64,000 nt of DNA from Alphaproteobacteria bacterium. Lineage in GTDB: Bacteria; Pseudomonadota; Alphaproteobacteria; Micropepsales; Micropepsaceae. Of this stretch, positions 1-8,855 are shown piece by piece (the stretch's first letter is position 1; each line of letters opens with the position of its first letter). The stretch lies in contig JAHFQC010000021.1 of the NCBI GenBank assembly GCA_023259375.1, positions 1 to 64,000 on the forward strand, in the 5' to 3' direction. A model generated the notes under the pieces. That model was not told the DNA's origin and made no database searches. It saw nothing but the letters and a program-made list of their open reading frames with translations. Position numbers and translations under genes: made by a program.

Positions 1-1
1 C

Positions 2-88
2 AAAGAAGTGCTGCAACAATTACCAATGGAATTCGCCGTGGAGGCCCAGAAGCTCCTCGGTATCAGCTTGGAAGGGAGCGTCGGGTGA
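2..88 (+). CDS. sufB: SufB C-terminus (partial, gene enters from left edge)
   Basis: In-frame KEVLQQLPMEFAVEAQKLLGISLEGSVG* matches the typical SufB C-terminus; its stop overlaps the sufC start. Confidence 0.85.
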   Translation, partial: KEVLQQLPMEFAVEAQKLLGISLEGSVG

Positions 89-837
89 TGCTTGAGATCA
101 AAGACCTCCACGTCAGTGTCGATGGCAAGAAAATCCTCAAAGGTCTCAGCCTTAAGGTCGAGACTGGCAAGATCCACGCCATCATGGGCCCGAACGGATC
201 GGGCAAGTCGACGCTTTCCTACGTGCTGGCGGGCCGTGAAGGCTATGAAGTGACGGGCGGCTCGATCATCTACAACGGCGAAGATCTGTTGCAGATGAAG
301 ACCGAAGAACGCGCGGCGAAGGGGATTTTCCTCGCCATGCAGTATCCGGTCGAAATCCCGGGTGTCACCACGATGACGTTCTTGAAGACGGCCCTCAACG
401 CCCAGAAGCGTGCGCGCGGCGAGCAGGAACTCGACGCCATGCAGATGCTGAAACTGGTCCGCGCCAAGGCGAAGGACTTGCAGGTTTCGGAAGAGATGCT
501 GAAGCGGGCGCTGAATGTCGGCTTCTCCGGCGGCGAGAAAAAGCGGCTGGAAATTCTGCAGATGGCTCTATTCGAACCGAAGATGGCGATCCTCGATGAG
601 ACCGATAGCGGCCTCGATATCGACGCGCTGAAGTTGGTGGCCGATGGGGTCAATATGTTGCGGGCGCCCGATCGCTCGATGCTGGTCATCACCCACTATC
701 AGCGTCTGCTCGATTACATCGTGCCTGACAAGGTGCATGTGCTGGCCGCCGGACAGATCGTCAAGGAAGGTGGTAAGGAACTGGCCCTGGAACTCGAAGA
801 GAAGGGCTATGCTGACGTCATAAAGGTGCCGGCATGA
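88..837 (+). CDS. sufC: Fe-S cluster assembly ATPase SufC
   Basis: ABC ATPase with GPNGSGKST Walker A, SGGEKKR signature and ETDSGLDIDAL, typical of SufC. Confidence 0.95.
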   Translation: MLEIKDLHVSVDGKKILKGLSLKVETGKIHAIMGPNGSGKSTLSYVLAGREGYEVTGGSIIYNGEDLLQMKTEERAAKGIFLAMQYPVEIPGVTTMTFLKTALNAQKRARGEQELDAMQMLKLVRAKAKDLQVSEEMLKRALNVGFSGGEKKRLEILQMALFEPKMAILDETDSGLDIDALKLVADGVNMLRAPDRSMLVITHYQRLLDYIVPDKVHVLAAGQIVKEGGKELALELEEKGYADVIKVPA

Positions 838-1970
838 GTGCGGCGGCCGAGCGCGAGGCGCGGCGGACGGAGGCGCTCGACAGTTTCCGGGTCCGCGGCA
901 TGCCGCATCGCCGCTTCGAGCACTGGCGCTATTCGGATTTGCGTGCGGTGCTGGACGCCGGACAGGTGGCCCAGGCGGGCACCGCCAAATGGAAAATCGA
1001 GAAGCTGCCCGAAGGCGTCGAACTGTTCGATCTTTCGGTACAGAACGCGCCCGAGTGGGTGATGAAGACACTTGGCCACGTCGGCAATCGCCGCACCATG
1101 GTCGAGGCATCACTGGCATTTTCCGAAGGCGGCGTGGCGCTGCGCGTGCCGAAAGGCAAGAAGATCGCCGAGCCGATCAAGCTGGAAATCAGTGGCCAGG
1201 GAAATCTACGCTGGTTGATCGTGCTGGAAGAGGGGGCGTCTGCCACCATATTCGAACCTCACACGCACGATGCCGGATACCTGCGCAATGTCGGCGTTGA
1301 GATCACGCTAGCGGAAGGTGCCGAACTGCAGCATGTGCGCTGTGCTCCGCTGGCCCCCAAGTCGTTCACCGTCGAATTGATGGCTTTGGAATTGGCGAAA
1401 GATGCCAAGTACCACGGCCATTTCGCCAATTTCGGTTCACGCCTGTCGCGCACCGAAGCGCATATCGTGTTGGGCGGCGAGGGCGCCGAGGCACATCTGT
1501 CCGGTGTCGCGGTGCTTGGGCACGAAGCTCATTCCGATGTGACGACCCATATCGAACACGCCGCCGGCAAGACGCTTTCGACGCAGCTTTTCAAACACGT
1601 CGCAGGCGGCAAGTCGCGCGCCGTCTATCAGGGCAAGATCACCGTGCGTGACGGTGCCTCTGGCTCCGACAGCCGTCAGACCGCGCGCGCGCTTCTGATG
1701 AGCCCGCGTGCCGAAGCCGACCTCAAGCCCGAGCTGATCATCTTCAACGACGATGTGAAGTGCGCTCACGGTGCTACCGTCGGTGATCTTGACGTGGAGT
1801 CGCTGTTCTATCTGCGCTCGCGCGGCCTTCCCGAGAAGGAAGCCCGTCGCCTCTTGATCAATGCCTTCCTCGAAGAGGCGGTCGACGCCATCGGTAACGA
1901 CGCCTTGAAGGAAACTATCTGGCACGACATCGAAGCGGCTTTGCCGCGCGCCATGGAGGCCGCGAAATGA
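834..1970 (+). CDS. sufD: Fe-S cluster assembly protein SufD
   Basis: SufD C-terminal signature (CAHGATVGDLDVESLFYLRSRGL); ATGA overlap with sufC. Confidence 0.93.
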   Translation: MSAAAEREARRTEALDSFRVRGMPHRRFEHWRYSDLRAVLDAGQVAQAGTAKWKIEKLPEGVELFDLSVQNAPEWVMKTLGHVGNRRTMVEASLAFSEGGVALRVPKGKKIAEPIKLEISGQGNLRWLIVLEEGASATIFEPHTHDAGYLRNVGVEITLAEGAELQHVRCAPLAPKSFTVELMALELAKDAKYHGHFANFGSRLSRTEAHIVLGGEGAEAHLSGVAVLGHEAHSDVTTHIEHAAGKTLSTQLFKHVAGGKSRAVYQGKITVRDGASGSDSRQTARALLMSPRAEADLKPELIIFNDDVKCAHGATVGDLDVESLFYLRSRGLPEKEARRLLINAFLEEAVDAIGNDALKETIWHDIEAALPRAMEAAK

Positions 1971-3181
1971 GTTTTGTTCCGCCGCTTGAAGATTTTCCGA
2001 TCCTGTCGAAGCCGGTCAACGGCCGACGCCTTGCGTATCTCGATAGCGCCGCCTCGGCGCAGAAGCCGAAAGCTGTGCTCGATGCCATGACCGCGTTCGC
2101 GACCAGCGAATTCGCCAATGTTCATCGCGGCGTGCATCGGCTCGCCGCTGTCGCCACCCAGCGCTACGAAGAGGCGCGGGTCGCCGTTCAGCAATTCCTG
2201 AATGCCAAACATTCGGACGAAATCATCTTCACCAAGGGCGGCACCGAGGCGCTCAATCTGGTGTCGTATGCGTTCCTGTCCCCGCGCATTTCCGCCGGCG
2301 ACGAGATCGTTCTCACCAAGATGGAGCACCACTCCAATATCGTGCCGTGGCACTTCATGCGGGAACGCAAGCGCGCCGTGCTGAAGTGGGTGGAGCTGCG
2401 CGAAGACGGTTCGATCAATCCGCCGGCCGTGGCGGCACAGATCACGCCCAAGACCAAACTCCTCGCCATCGCCCACATGTCGAACGTGCTCGGCACGGTC
2501 AATCCGCTGAAGGAGATCATCCAGATCGCGCACGCCAAAGGCGTTCCGGTGGTGGTTGACGGTTGCCAGGGTGCGGTGCACGAAAAAGTCGATGTGCAGG
2601 ATCTTGATGCTGACTTTTACGCCTTCACTGGCCACAAGCTTTATGGACCGACCGGCATCGGCGCGCTTTACGGCAAGCGGGCGCTTCTGAAGACCATGCG
2701 ACCGTTCAACGGCGGCGGCGAGATGATCGCCGAAGTTGCCGAGGACAAGGTTACCTATGCCGAGCCGCCGCATCGTTTCGAAGCCGGCACGCCGCCGATC
2801 ATCGAGGCTGTGGGGCTGGCTGCCGCCATTAAGTACCTGAATGGCTTCGACCGCGCCGCGATCAAGGCGCACGAACTCGAACTTTACCAGTACGCGCGCA
2901 AGGAAATCGGCCGGTTCAAGTGGGTCCGTGTCATCGGCGAGGCCGAGGACAAGGGCGCCATTCTGTCGTTCGAAACCACGGGCATGCACGCCCATGACGT
3001 CGCCACTATCCTGGATGGCGAAGGCGTGGCGGTGCGTGCCGGCCATCATTGCGCCCAGGTATTGATGGAACGCTTCGGCGTTGCCTCGACAACCAGGGCG
3101 TCATTCGGCCTTTACAACACCCGCGAGGACGTAGATGCCCTTATTGCGGGGCTGGAGAAGGCAAGGAGTATTCTTCTCTGA
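1967..3181 (+). CDS. sufS: Cysteine desulfurase SufS (class V aminotransferase)
   Basis: PLP lysine context TGHKLYGPTGIGALYGK and C-terminal RAGHHCAQ; operon position. Confidence 0.95.
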   Translation: MSFVPPLEDFPILSKPVNGRRLAYLDSAASAQKPKAVLDAMTAFATSEFANVHRGVHRLAAVATQRYEEARVAVQQFLNAKHSDEIIFTKGGTEALNLVSYAFLSPRISAGDEIVLTKMEHHSNIVPWHFMRERKRAVLKWVELREDGSINPPAVAAQITPKTKLLAIAHMSNVLGTVNPLKEIIQIAHAKGVPVVVDGCQGAVHEKVDVQDLDADFYAFTGHKLYGPTGIGALYGKRALLKTMRPFNGGGEMIAEVAEDKVTYAEPPHRFEAGTPPIIEAVGLAAAIKYLNGFDRAAIKAHELELYQYARKEIGRFKWVRVIGEAEDKGAILSFETTGMHAHDVATILDGEGVAVRAGHHCAQVLMERFGVASTTRASFGLYNTREDVDALIAGLEKARSILL

Positions 3182-3182
3182 C

Positions 3183-3647
3183 ATGATCGACGAAAGCCTC
3201 CGCGAGCTTTACCAGGAAGTGATCCTGGATCATTCCAAGCACCCGCGTCATTTCGGGCCGCTGGATCACGCCACCCATAACGCCGACGGACTAAATCCGT
3301 TGTGTGGCGACCGCATCTCCGTGCACCTCAAACTCGATGGTGACGGCCGCATCGCCGACATCGCCTTCGAAGGGAAGGGCTGCGCGATTTCGCAGGCTTC
3401 CGCCTCGCTGATGACCGACATGCTGAAGGGCCGCTCCACGGCCGAAGCGGAGAAGCTTATGGACGGCTTTCTCCATCTCGTGAAAGGCGAAGAAGGCGTC
3501 ACCGGTCTTGCCGATGACGATCTCGAAACGTTGCAGGTGATGGCCGGCGTTTCGGCGTTTCCGATGCGGGTCAAGTGCGCGACGCTCGCCTGGCACACGA
3601 TGAAGTCGGCTCTGGAAGGGAGCGGGGCGCCCGCCAAATCCGAATGA
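3183..3647 (+). CDS. sufU: SUF-system NifU/IscU-like scaffold protein
   Basis: LYQEVILDHSKHPRHFG, NPLCGDR and GKGCAIS cysteine motifs of SufU/IscU-type proteins. Confidence 0.9.
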   Translation: MIDESLRELYQEVILDHSKHPRHFGPLDHATHNADGLNPLCGDRISVHLKLDGDGRIADIAFEGKGCAISQASASLMTDMLKGRSTAEAEKLMDGFLHLVKGEEGVTGLADDDLETLQVMAGVSAFPMRVKCATLAWHTMKSALEGSGAPAKSE

Positions 3648-4006
3648 CCGAAGAACTCGCCAATGCCACCGTCACGGCACCCGGCTTGCCGCCGGAAAAG
3701 CTCGAGGAATTCACGGGCAAGCTGATCGCGGCGCTGAAAACCGTGTTTGATCCGGAAATTCCGGTGGACGTCTACGAACTCGGCCTTATCTACAAGGTGG
3801 ACGTCGCCGACAATTGGGACGTCAACGTCGAGATGACGCTGACGGCGCCCGGCTGCCCGGTGGCGGTGGAATTGCCCGTCAGCGTGCGTGAAGCGGTGGA
3901 AAAGGTCGAAGGCGTCGGCAAGGTGAATGTCGACATGACGTTCGATCCACCCTGGTCGCCCGAGCGCATGAGCGACGAAGCAAAAATGCAACTGAACATG
4001 TACTGA
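3644..4006 (+). CDS. SUF operon DUF59 / MIP18-family protein (SufT-like)
   Basis: VFDPEIPVDVYELGLIYKVDV...MTLTAPGCPVA...FDPPWSPERMS, the DUF59 signature. Confidence 0.9.
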   Translation: MTEELANATVTAPGLPPEKLEEFTGKLIAALKTVFDPEIPVDVYELGLIYKVDVADNWDVNVEMTLTAPGCPVAVELPVSVREAVEKVEGVGKVNVDMTFDPPWSPERMSDEAKMQLNMY

Positions 4007-4011
4007 GGAAA

Positions 4012-4374
4012 ATGGCTCGCCAACGTCCCCAAGCTGTCCGTCTTTCCGATGCCGCCGCAGAGCGCGTCCGCGAGATCCTTGCTAATGCCGAAGGCAAATA
4101 CATCGGCCTGCGCGTTGGCGTACGTAACGGCGGCTGTGCCGGCATGAGCTATACGATGGATTACGCCGAAAGCGCCCAGCCGCTCGAGGAAGTGGTGGAG
4201 GACAAGGGCGTCAAGGTGTTCATCGACCCCAAGGCCATCCTGTTCCTGATCGGCAGCGAAATCGACTTCGTGCACGAGAAGATGGGCGCGCGTTTCGTGT
4301 TCAACAATCCGAACCAGACGGCCGCGTGCGGCTGCGGCGAGTCCGTTTCGCTTACGCCGGCGAAGGTGGATTAG
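4012..4374 (+). CDS. sufA: A-type Fe-S carrier (SufA/IscA/ErpA-like)
   Basis: NGGCAGMSY ... ACGCGESV A-type carrier cysteines. Confidence 0.9.
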   Translation: MARQRPQAVRLSDAAAERVREILANAEGKYIGLRVGVRNGGCAGMSYTMDYAESAQPLEEVVEDKGVKVFIDPKAILFLIGSEIDFVHEKMGARFVFNNPNQTAACGCGESVSLTPAKVD

Positions 4375-5536
4375 GGTCCGGCTTTCCGAGCATCTGCAAA
4401 CATAACGCGATCGACGCCATCGCGGCGCCGAACAAGCATGTCGGGAACCATCCGGCGAGCTTGTAAACGGTGCCGCCGAACGCCGAGCCGATAGCGCCGC
4501 CGATAAACACACCCGACATGAGGATCGTATTGAGCCGGCTGCTCGCTTCGGTGCGGAGGGCGTAGATCTTATGCTGGTTCGACACCATCGCGCTCTGCAC
4601 GCCGAAATCGAGCACCATTACGCCAACGATCATGCCGAGGATGCTGGTCCATAACGCAAACGGAATCCAGGCCAGTACGGTGATGAGAACGCCGAGCTGA
4701 ACCACCAGCGTCGGTCCGCGCCGGTCGGCGATATGACCTGACCATGGCGCCGCCGTAATCCCGACAATGCCCAACAGCGCGAACAAGCCGGCCGAGTCGG
4801 CGCCGAGTTTGAACATCGGCTCCTGCAAGCGGAGCGACAGGACCGTCCAGAACACCGAGAACGAGCCGAATAGCGCGCCTTGGGTAAGGGCGGCGCGGCG
4901 CAGCACCGGCTCCTCCTCCCAGAGATCGGCAAGAGAGGCGAGGGCCTTGGGATAGCGGATTGTTTCGAGCGGGGGCCGGGTCGGCAGCGTGGCGGCCATC
5001 AGCGCGCCGGCGGCGAGCATGGCGGGAACACCGAACCAGAAGGTGGCACGCCAGCCGAACCATGTGGCGACGAAACCAGCAACCGTCCGGCCCAGGAGAA
5101 GTCCACACAGGACGCCGCTCATGACCCGGCCGACGATGGTGCCGCGGTTGGTATCGTTCGCGAGGCTCGCTGCAAAGGGCACGATTTGCTGGGCGACGCT
5201 GGAGGTCGCACCGACCAGGAATGACGCCGCCAGAAGGAGCATGGCGGTCGGCGCCGCTGCGGCGGCGATCAGCGCCAGCGCCAGTATGACGAACTGCACC
5301 ACAATCAGCCGGCGGCGGTCGACGAGATCGCCAAGCGGCAGGAACAGCACCAAGCCCAGCACATAGCCTAGCTGGGTGGCGCTGGGGACCAGCAGGGTGA
5401 TCTTGGAGAACGGAAACGACTGGGCAATCAGCGCCAGCATGGGCTGGTTGTAATAGAGATTGGCCACGCCGAACCCGGCAGCCACGGCCATGGCAACGGT
5501 GGGGATGCGGTCCGAGTCGCCTTTCATGGCATCCAT
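4352..5536 (-). CDS. MFS transporter
   Basis: Multi-TM protein with MFS-like 'GDLVDRRR' loop; start chosen at MDAMKGDSDR; overlaps the 3' end of sufA. Confidence 0.85.
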   Translation of the reverse strand: MDAMKGDSDRIPTVAMAVAAGFGVANLYYNQPMLALIAQSFPFSKITLLVPSATQLGYVLGLVLFLPLGDLVDRRRLIVVQFVILALALIAAAAAPTAMLLLAASFLVGATSSVAQQIVPFAASLANDTNRGTIVGRVMSGVLCGLLLGRTVAGFVATWFGWRATFWFGVPAMLAAGALMAATLPTRPPLETIRYPKALASLADLWEEEPVLRRAALTQGALFGSFSVFWTVLSLRLQEPMFKLGADSAGLFALLGIVGITAAPWSGHIADRRGPTLVVQLGVLITVLAWIPFALWTSILGMIVGVMVLDFGVQSAMVSNQHKIYALRTEASSRLNTILMSGVFIGGAIGSAFGGTVYKLAGWFPTCLFGAAMASIALCLQMLGKPDPNPPSPA

Positions 5537-5611
5537 AAAGCCCAACACGATGGCAAAAACCAGTCGCTGAGATTTGACACCGCTGGCGGGCGAACCGTGT
5601 AATCTCCGGCC

Positions 5612-6373
5612 GTGAACGACCTCGTGCCCGATATCCGCCAGATGCTGGCCGCCGGACGCCGCTACGCCGGCGCGAACGGGGCCGGTGTGCTTGGCTCGCT
5701 GGTGCTGCACGGCCTCCTGGCGTTTCTGGCGCTGGTCGTGGTGGTCCGCCATACGGCGGAAGTCGCCCGCCACCCGCCGGCTTTACCGCCGTTCGTGCCG
5801 GTCGAGCTGATCCGGCTGGCCGACGAAACCCGGTCGCCGCCGGCCGAACGGTTTTCGCCGGTGCCGCAGCAGAAGGCGGGCCGGCCGCAGGAGGCGGCCA
5901 GCCCCAACCCGCACGGCGTCTCGGCGACTGGCACCAAGCCGGTCGATGCCCTTGACGCCAAGCTGAAGGCGCTGGCCCGCCTGAAGCAGCCCGACAACAA
6001 GCTGGCGCTGGCCGAGGGATCGGGCGTCTCCGACGTCGATGCATCGAACGGCGCTGGCGGTGACGCCGCGACCTATGCCATCCGCGATTACGTGCTGGCG
6101 CAGGTGTTGCGTCGCTGGACGTTGAATCTCTCGCGTGCGAGCACGCGGGCCATGACGATCAAGATTGCCGTGGTGATGAAGCGCGACGGCAGCATCGTCG
6201 CCGCCGACATTGTCGAGCAGGCGCGAGCCAAGACCGATGTGGTGTTCCGCGATATCGCGATCGGCGCGCGCAATGCCGTTCTTCTCTCATCGCCGGTGGC
6301 GTTACCCGCCGGTGATTACCCGAAGGAAATGCATTTCACGCTTTTGATGGATACGCGCGCCGTCTTGCGCTGA
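5612..6373 (+). CDS. TonB/TolA-like periplasmic energy-transduction protein
   Basis: Single N-terminal TM, Pro-rich linker, C-terminal TonB-like domain (IAVVMKRDGSIVAADI...); GTG start. Confidence 0.6.
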   Translation: MNDLVPDIRQMLAAGRRYAGANGAGVLGSLVLHGLLAFLALVVVVRHTAEVARHPPALPPFVPVELIRLADETRSPPAERFSPVPQQKAGRPQEAASPNPHGVSATGTKPVDALDAKLKALARLKQPDNKLALAEGSGVSDVDASNGAGGDAATYAIRDYVLAQVLRRWTLNLSRASTRAMTIKIAVVMKRDGSIVAADIVEQARAKTDVVFRDIAIGARNAVLLSSPVALPAGDYPKEMHFTLLMDTRAVLR

Positions 6374-6378
6374 GCCGG

Positions 6379-7269
6379 TCACGGCAGGTCGCGCGCGACC
6401 CGGAAGCCTGCCAGCGTCGAATAGTCGAAATCGCCGCCGGTATCCTCGGCTCCAACACGCGCCGCCGAGCGCACGAACACTGGCACGTTGTCCCACGAGC
6501 CGCCGCGCAACACATGGCGGGTGCAGCCTTTTTCGGTCCAGGGACGGGCATCGGCGGGGGCGCCGATGTAGCCTTTGTGCCAGCAGTCTTCCGTCCATTC
6601 CCAGACATTGCCGAGCATGCCGTAGAGCCCGAACGGATTGGGTTTGAAGCTGTCGATGTTGGACAGGGCGCGGAAGTCGTATTGGCTGCCGCAACCATTG
6701 CAGTTGGCATTGGCGCTGCCGATCGCATCGCCCCACCAGCGCACCGTGGTGGTGCCGGCGCGGGCGGCATATTCCCATTCGGCTTCGCTCGGCAGGCGGT
6801 AGGGACCAGTCTTGTTCGGCAGGCCGGGACGGGCCTCGCGCACCTTTTTGTTCAACCATTCGATATAGGCGTGGGCGTCTTTCCATGACACGCAGCTTGC
6901 CGGCCAGCGCGCCGGCTCTTCGTCGTACGGCGGATTGGCGACGCCCTTGCTCGGCACCCGCCAGCGCATGTTGAGCAGCTTGTTGCACGGCTCGGGCTCG
7001 TAGGCGGTGGCCCGCAGGAAGGTGAGGTAGTCCTCGCTGGTGATATCGAACTTGGCGAGGGCGAACGCCTTCACCGACACGATGCGCTGCGGGCCTTCGG
7101 CATCGAAGCGGCCGGGCTCGGTGCGCGGGCTACCCATGACGAACTTGCCCGCCGGAATGCCGAGCATGTCGGGGCACTCGGGGCATTCCTTGAAACTGCG
7201 GTCGGCGGGCTCGGCAGCGACGGCCGACATGGCCGCGAGAGCCAGGATAATCAATACGCTTTTCTTCAT
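6379..7269 (-). CDS. Secreted formylglycine-generating-enzyme (SUMF1)-family protein
   Basis: Signal peptide; GKFVMGSP, YRLPSEAEWEYAARAGT, GLYGMLGNVWEWTEDCW, VLRGGSWDN. Confidence 0.93.
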   Translation of the reverse strand: MKKSVLIILALAAMSAVAAEPADRSFKECPECPDMLGIPAGKFVMGSPRTEPGRFDAEGPQRIVSVKAFALAKFDITSEDYLTFLRATAYEPEPCNKLLNMRWRVPSKGVANPPYDEEPARWPASCVSWKDAHAYIEWLNKKVREARPGLPNKTGPYRLPSEAEWEYAARAGTTTVRWWGDAIGSANANCNGCGSQYDFRALSNIDSFKPNPFGLYGMLGNVWEWTEDCWHKGYIGAPADARPWTEKGCTRHVLRGGSWDNVPVFVRSAARVGAEDTGGDFDYSTLAGFRVARDLP

Positions 7270-7273
7270 GCCG

Positions 7274-7873
7274 TCAGCCTAACCAATGCCGCCGGATGGG
7301 AAGGCCTTCGCGCATTCGCCAAGCCTCCCAGGCGCTGGGAACGTCGGCTTCCCAGGCGGGCAGCAGCACGACGATGGCGCAACCGTCGAAGATCGACACG
7401 GTGACGCCGATACCGATAATCCAGAACGCGACGGCCGAACTGCCGTAGCACGCCAACACCATCATGCCGACCAACAGGCATAGGCCCATGAACTTGGCCG
7501 ATCGGGCGTGGGTCGCGGTCATGCGATGGAAGCGTAAGAGCGAGATGAGCTGTTCGATGATCTCGGCTGCAACGGCGTAGAAGACGATGATCAGATTGCG
7601 CATGACGTCGTCGGGCCGGAGGAAATAGAGCGCCGTCATGCTGGAGAGCCAGAAAAACAGGTCGACCGTGGAATCGGCCTTGCGCAGATTGGTGGTCGAG
7701 ACCCCGAGGCGGCGGGCGATGATGCCGTCGAAAATGTCGCTCAGCGTGGCGGCAAGGATGACGAAAGCGAGAAAATAGCCGTGCCCGTACCATCCCAACA
7801 CGGGCACGACCAAGATCATCAAAGCCCGGAAGGCGATGAGCGTCGCTGGAATTTTTCTGGCAATCGCGCCCAT
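7274..7873 (-). CDS. CDP-alcohol phosphatidyltransferase-family membrane protein
   Basis: DIFDGIIAR...D...D motif in a multi-TM protein; start chosen after an AGGAGGG RBS. Confidence 0.75.
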   Translation of the reverse strand: MGAIARKIPATLIAFRALMILVVPVLGWYGHGYFLAFVILAATLSDIFDGIIARRLGVSTTNLRKADSTVDLFFWLSSMTALYFLRPDDVMRNLIIVFYAVAAEIIEQLISLLRFHRMTATHARSAKFMGLCLLVGMMVLACYGSSAVAFWIIGIGVTVSIFDGCAIVVLLPAWEADVPSAWEAWRMREGLPIRRHWLG

Positions 7874-8561
7874 CAGACCCTCCTGCATTCCCCGGCCCCA
7901 GAGCCGGTCGTCCATGCGCTGTTTCGGCGGTCGATCATACTGGTCGCCCGGCTCGACGTCGAATGCCAATGTGATTGGTGTCGGAAAACACGCAAATCAC
8001 GCTTCCGCGATCCACGGTTCTTTCCCGCCGTATCCGATGCGCCGAGCGGTGCGCGGTCCGAAAAAGGGAAGGGGTAATTCGGCGCCGCATCAAGTCCCGA
8101 TATACCAAAGGCGGAAAACGAGTTTCCGCCTCCAGCCTTGAGGCCCGCCGCCGCCTCCGGAGGCCGTTGTCACGCGGCGATCGACAGGCGCATTGGTCTC
8201 ATTCTGCGGAGTGCTCACCACAACCGGCCGCCTTGCGATGCCGCCAGTGCCCCTTGGGCGACCGGACTTACGCATCCTCGCGGAGGTTCTGTTTGTTGCA
8301 GCGCGTGCGGGCGCGATACTCCTGTATTTGCGCAGAAAGTGTAGGCCGAAGCCGAAAGCCGTCCTCCATTGTCAAACACCGGGAAGAGACGTGGGTACGC
8401 GGTGCAAACAATTCAAGAGAGTGCGACAATCGCTGCGTTATTACGCGCGCGACGCAACCGCAATAATTTCCGGAAGATGGACGAATGAAACGCCATTCAT
8501 CTACATGAACAGAAATGGTGAATACGCGGCGAGAGTTGTTCTCACCATCGCTCATAATTCT

Positions 8562-8675
8562 TCGTCATGGCCGGGCGTTCGACCCGGCCATCCATTTTGC
8601 AGTCTGGCACAGTGTCGAAAGCTGTTCCGCGTCAGCACCGTCTGGATGGCCGGGTCGAACGCCCGGCCATGACGA
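8562..8675. repeat. REP-type doublet: two 33-nt inverted copies (8562-8594 and 8643-8675), each itself a hairpin
   Basis: TCGTCATGGCCGGGCGTTCGACCCGGCCATCCA is perfectly inverted at 8643-8675. Confidence 0.9.
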
Positions 8676-8759
8676 CATAGGATGACCGGGTCTCTGCTTT
8701 GCGTTTGGCTACGCCAAACACGCAGGTCCGGCCAAGACGAATTGGTGGGCGTGGAGCGC

Positions 8760-8793
8760 AAAAAAAAACGTGCCCGTCACGAGGGCGGGCACG
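8760..8793 (-). terminator. Intrinsic terminator downstream of M13 peptidase
   Basis: CGTGCCCG...CGGGCACG stem followed (minus strand) by a 9-T tract. Confidence 0.85.
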
Positions 8794-8855
8794 TTCAAGA
8801 GAGTTCTCTGTTCAGTCGACTATTCGGTCGACATTCAGTCCACGTTACTCGCTGC

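Noticed and set aside
4569-6044. 491-aa minus strand ORF overlapping the MFS and TonB-like genes
   Set aside because: Arg/Pro/Ala-rich frame-shifted shadow of the MFS gene, no motif support.
7980-8560. Short ORFs in the 8 kb intergenic region
   Set aside because: Several overlapping frames of 60-160 aa on both strands, none with an RBS, domain or consistent coding character.
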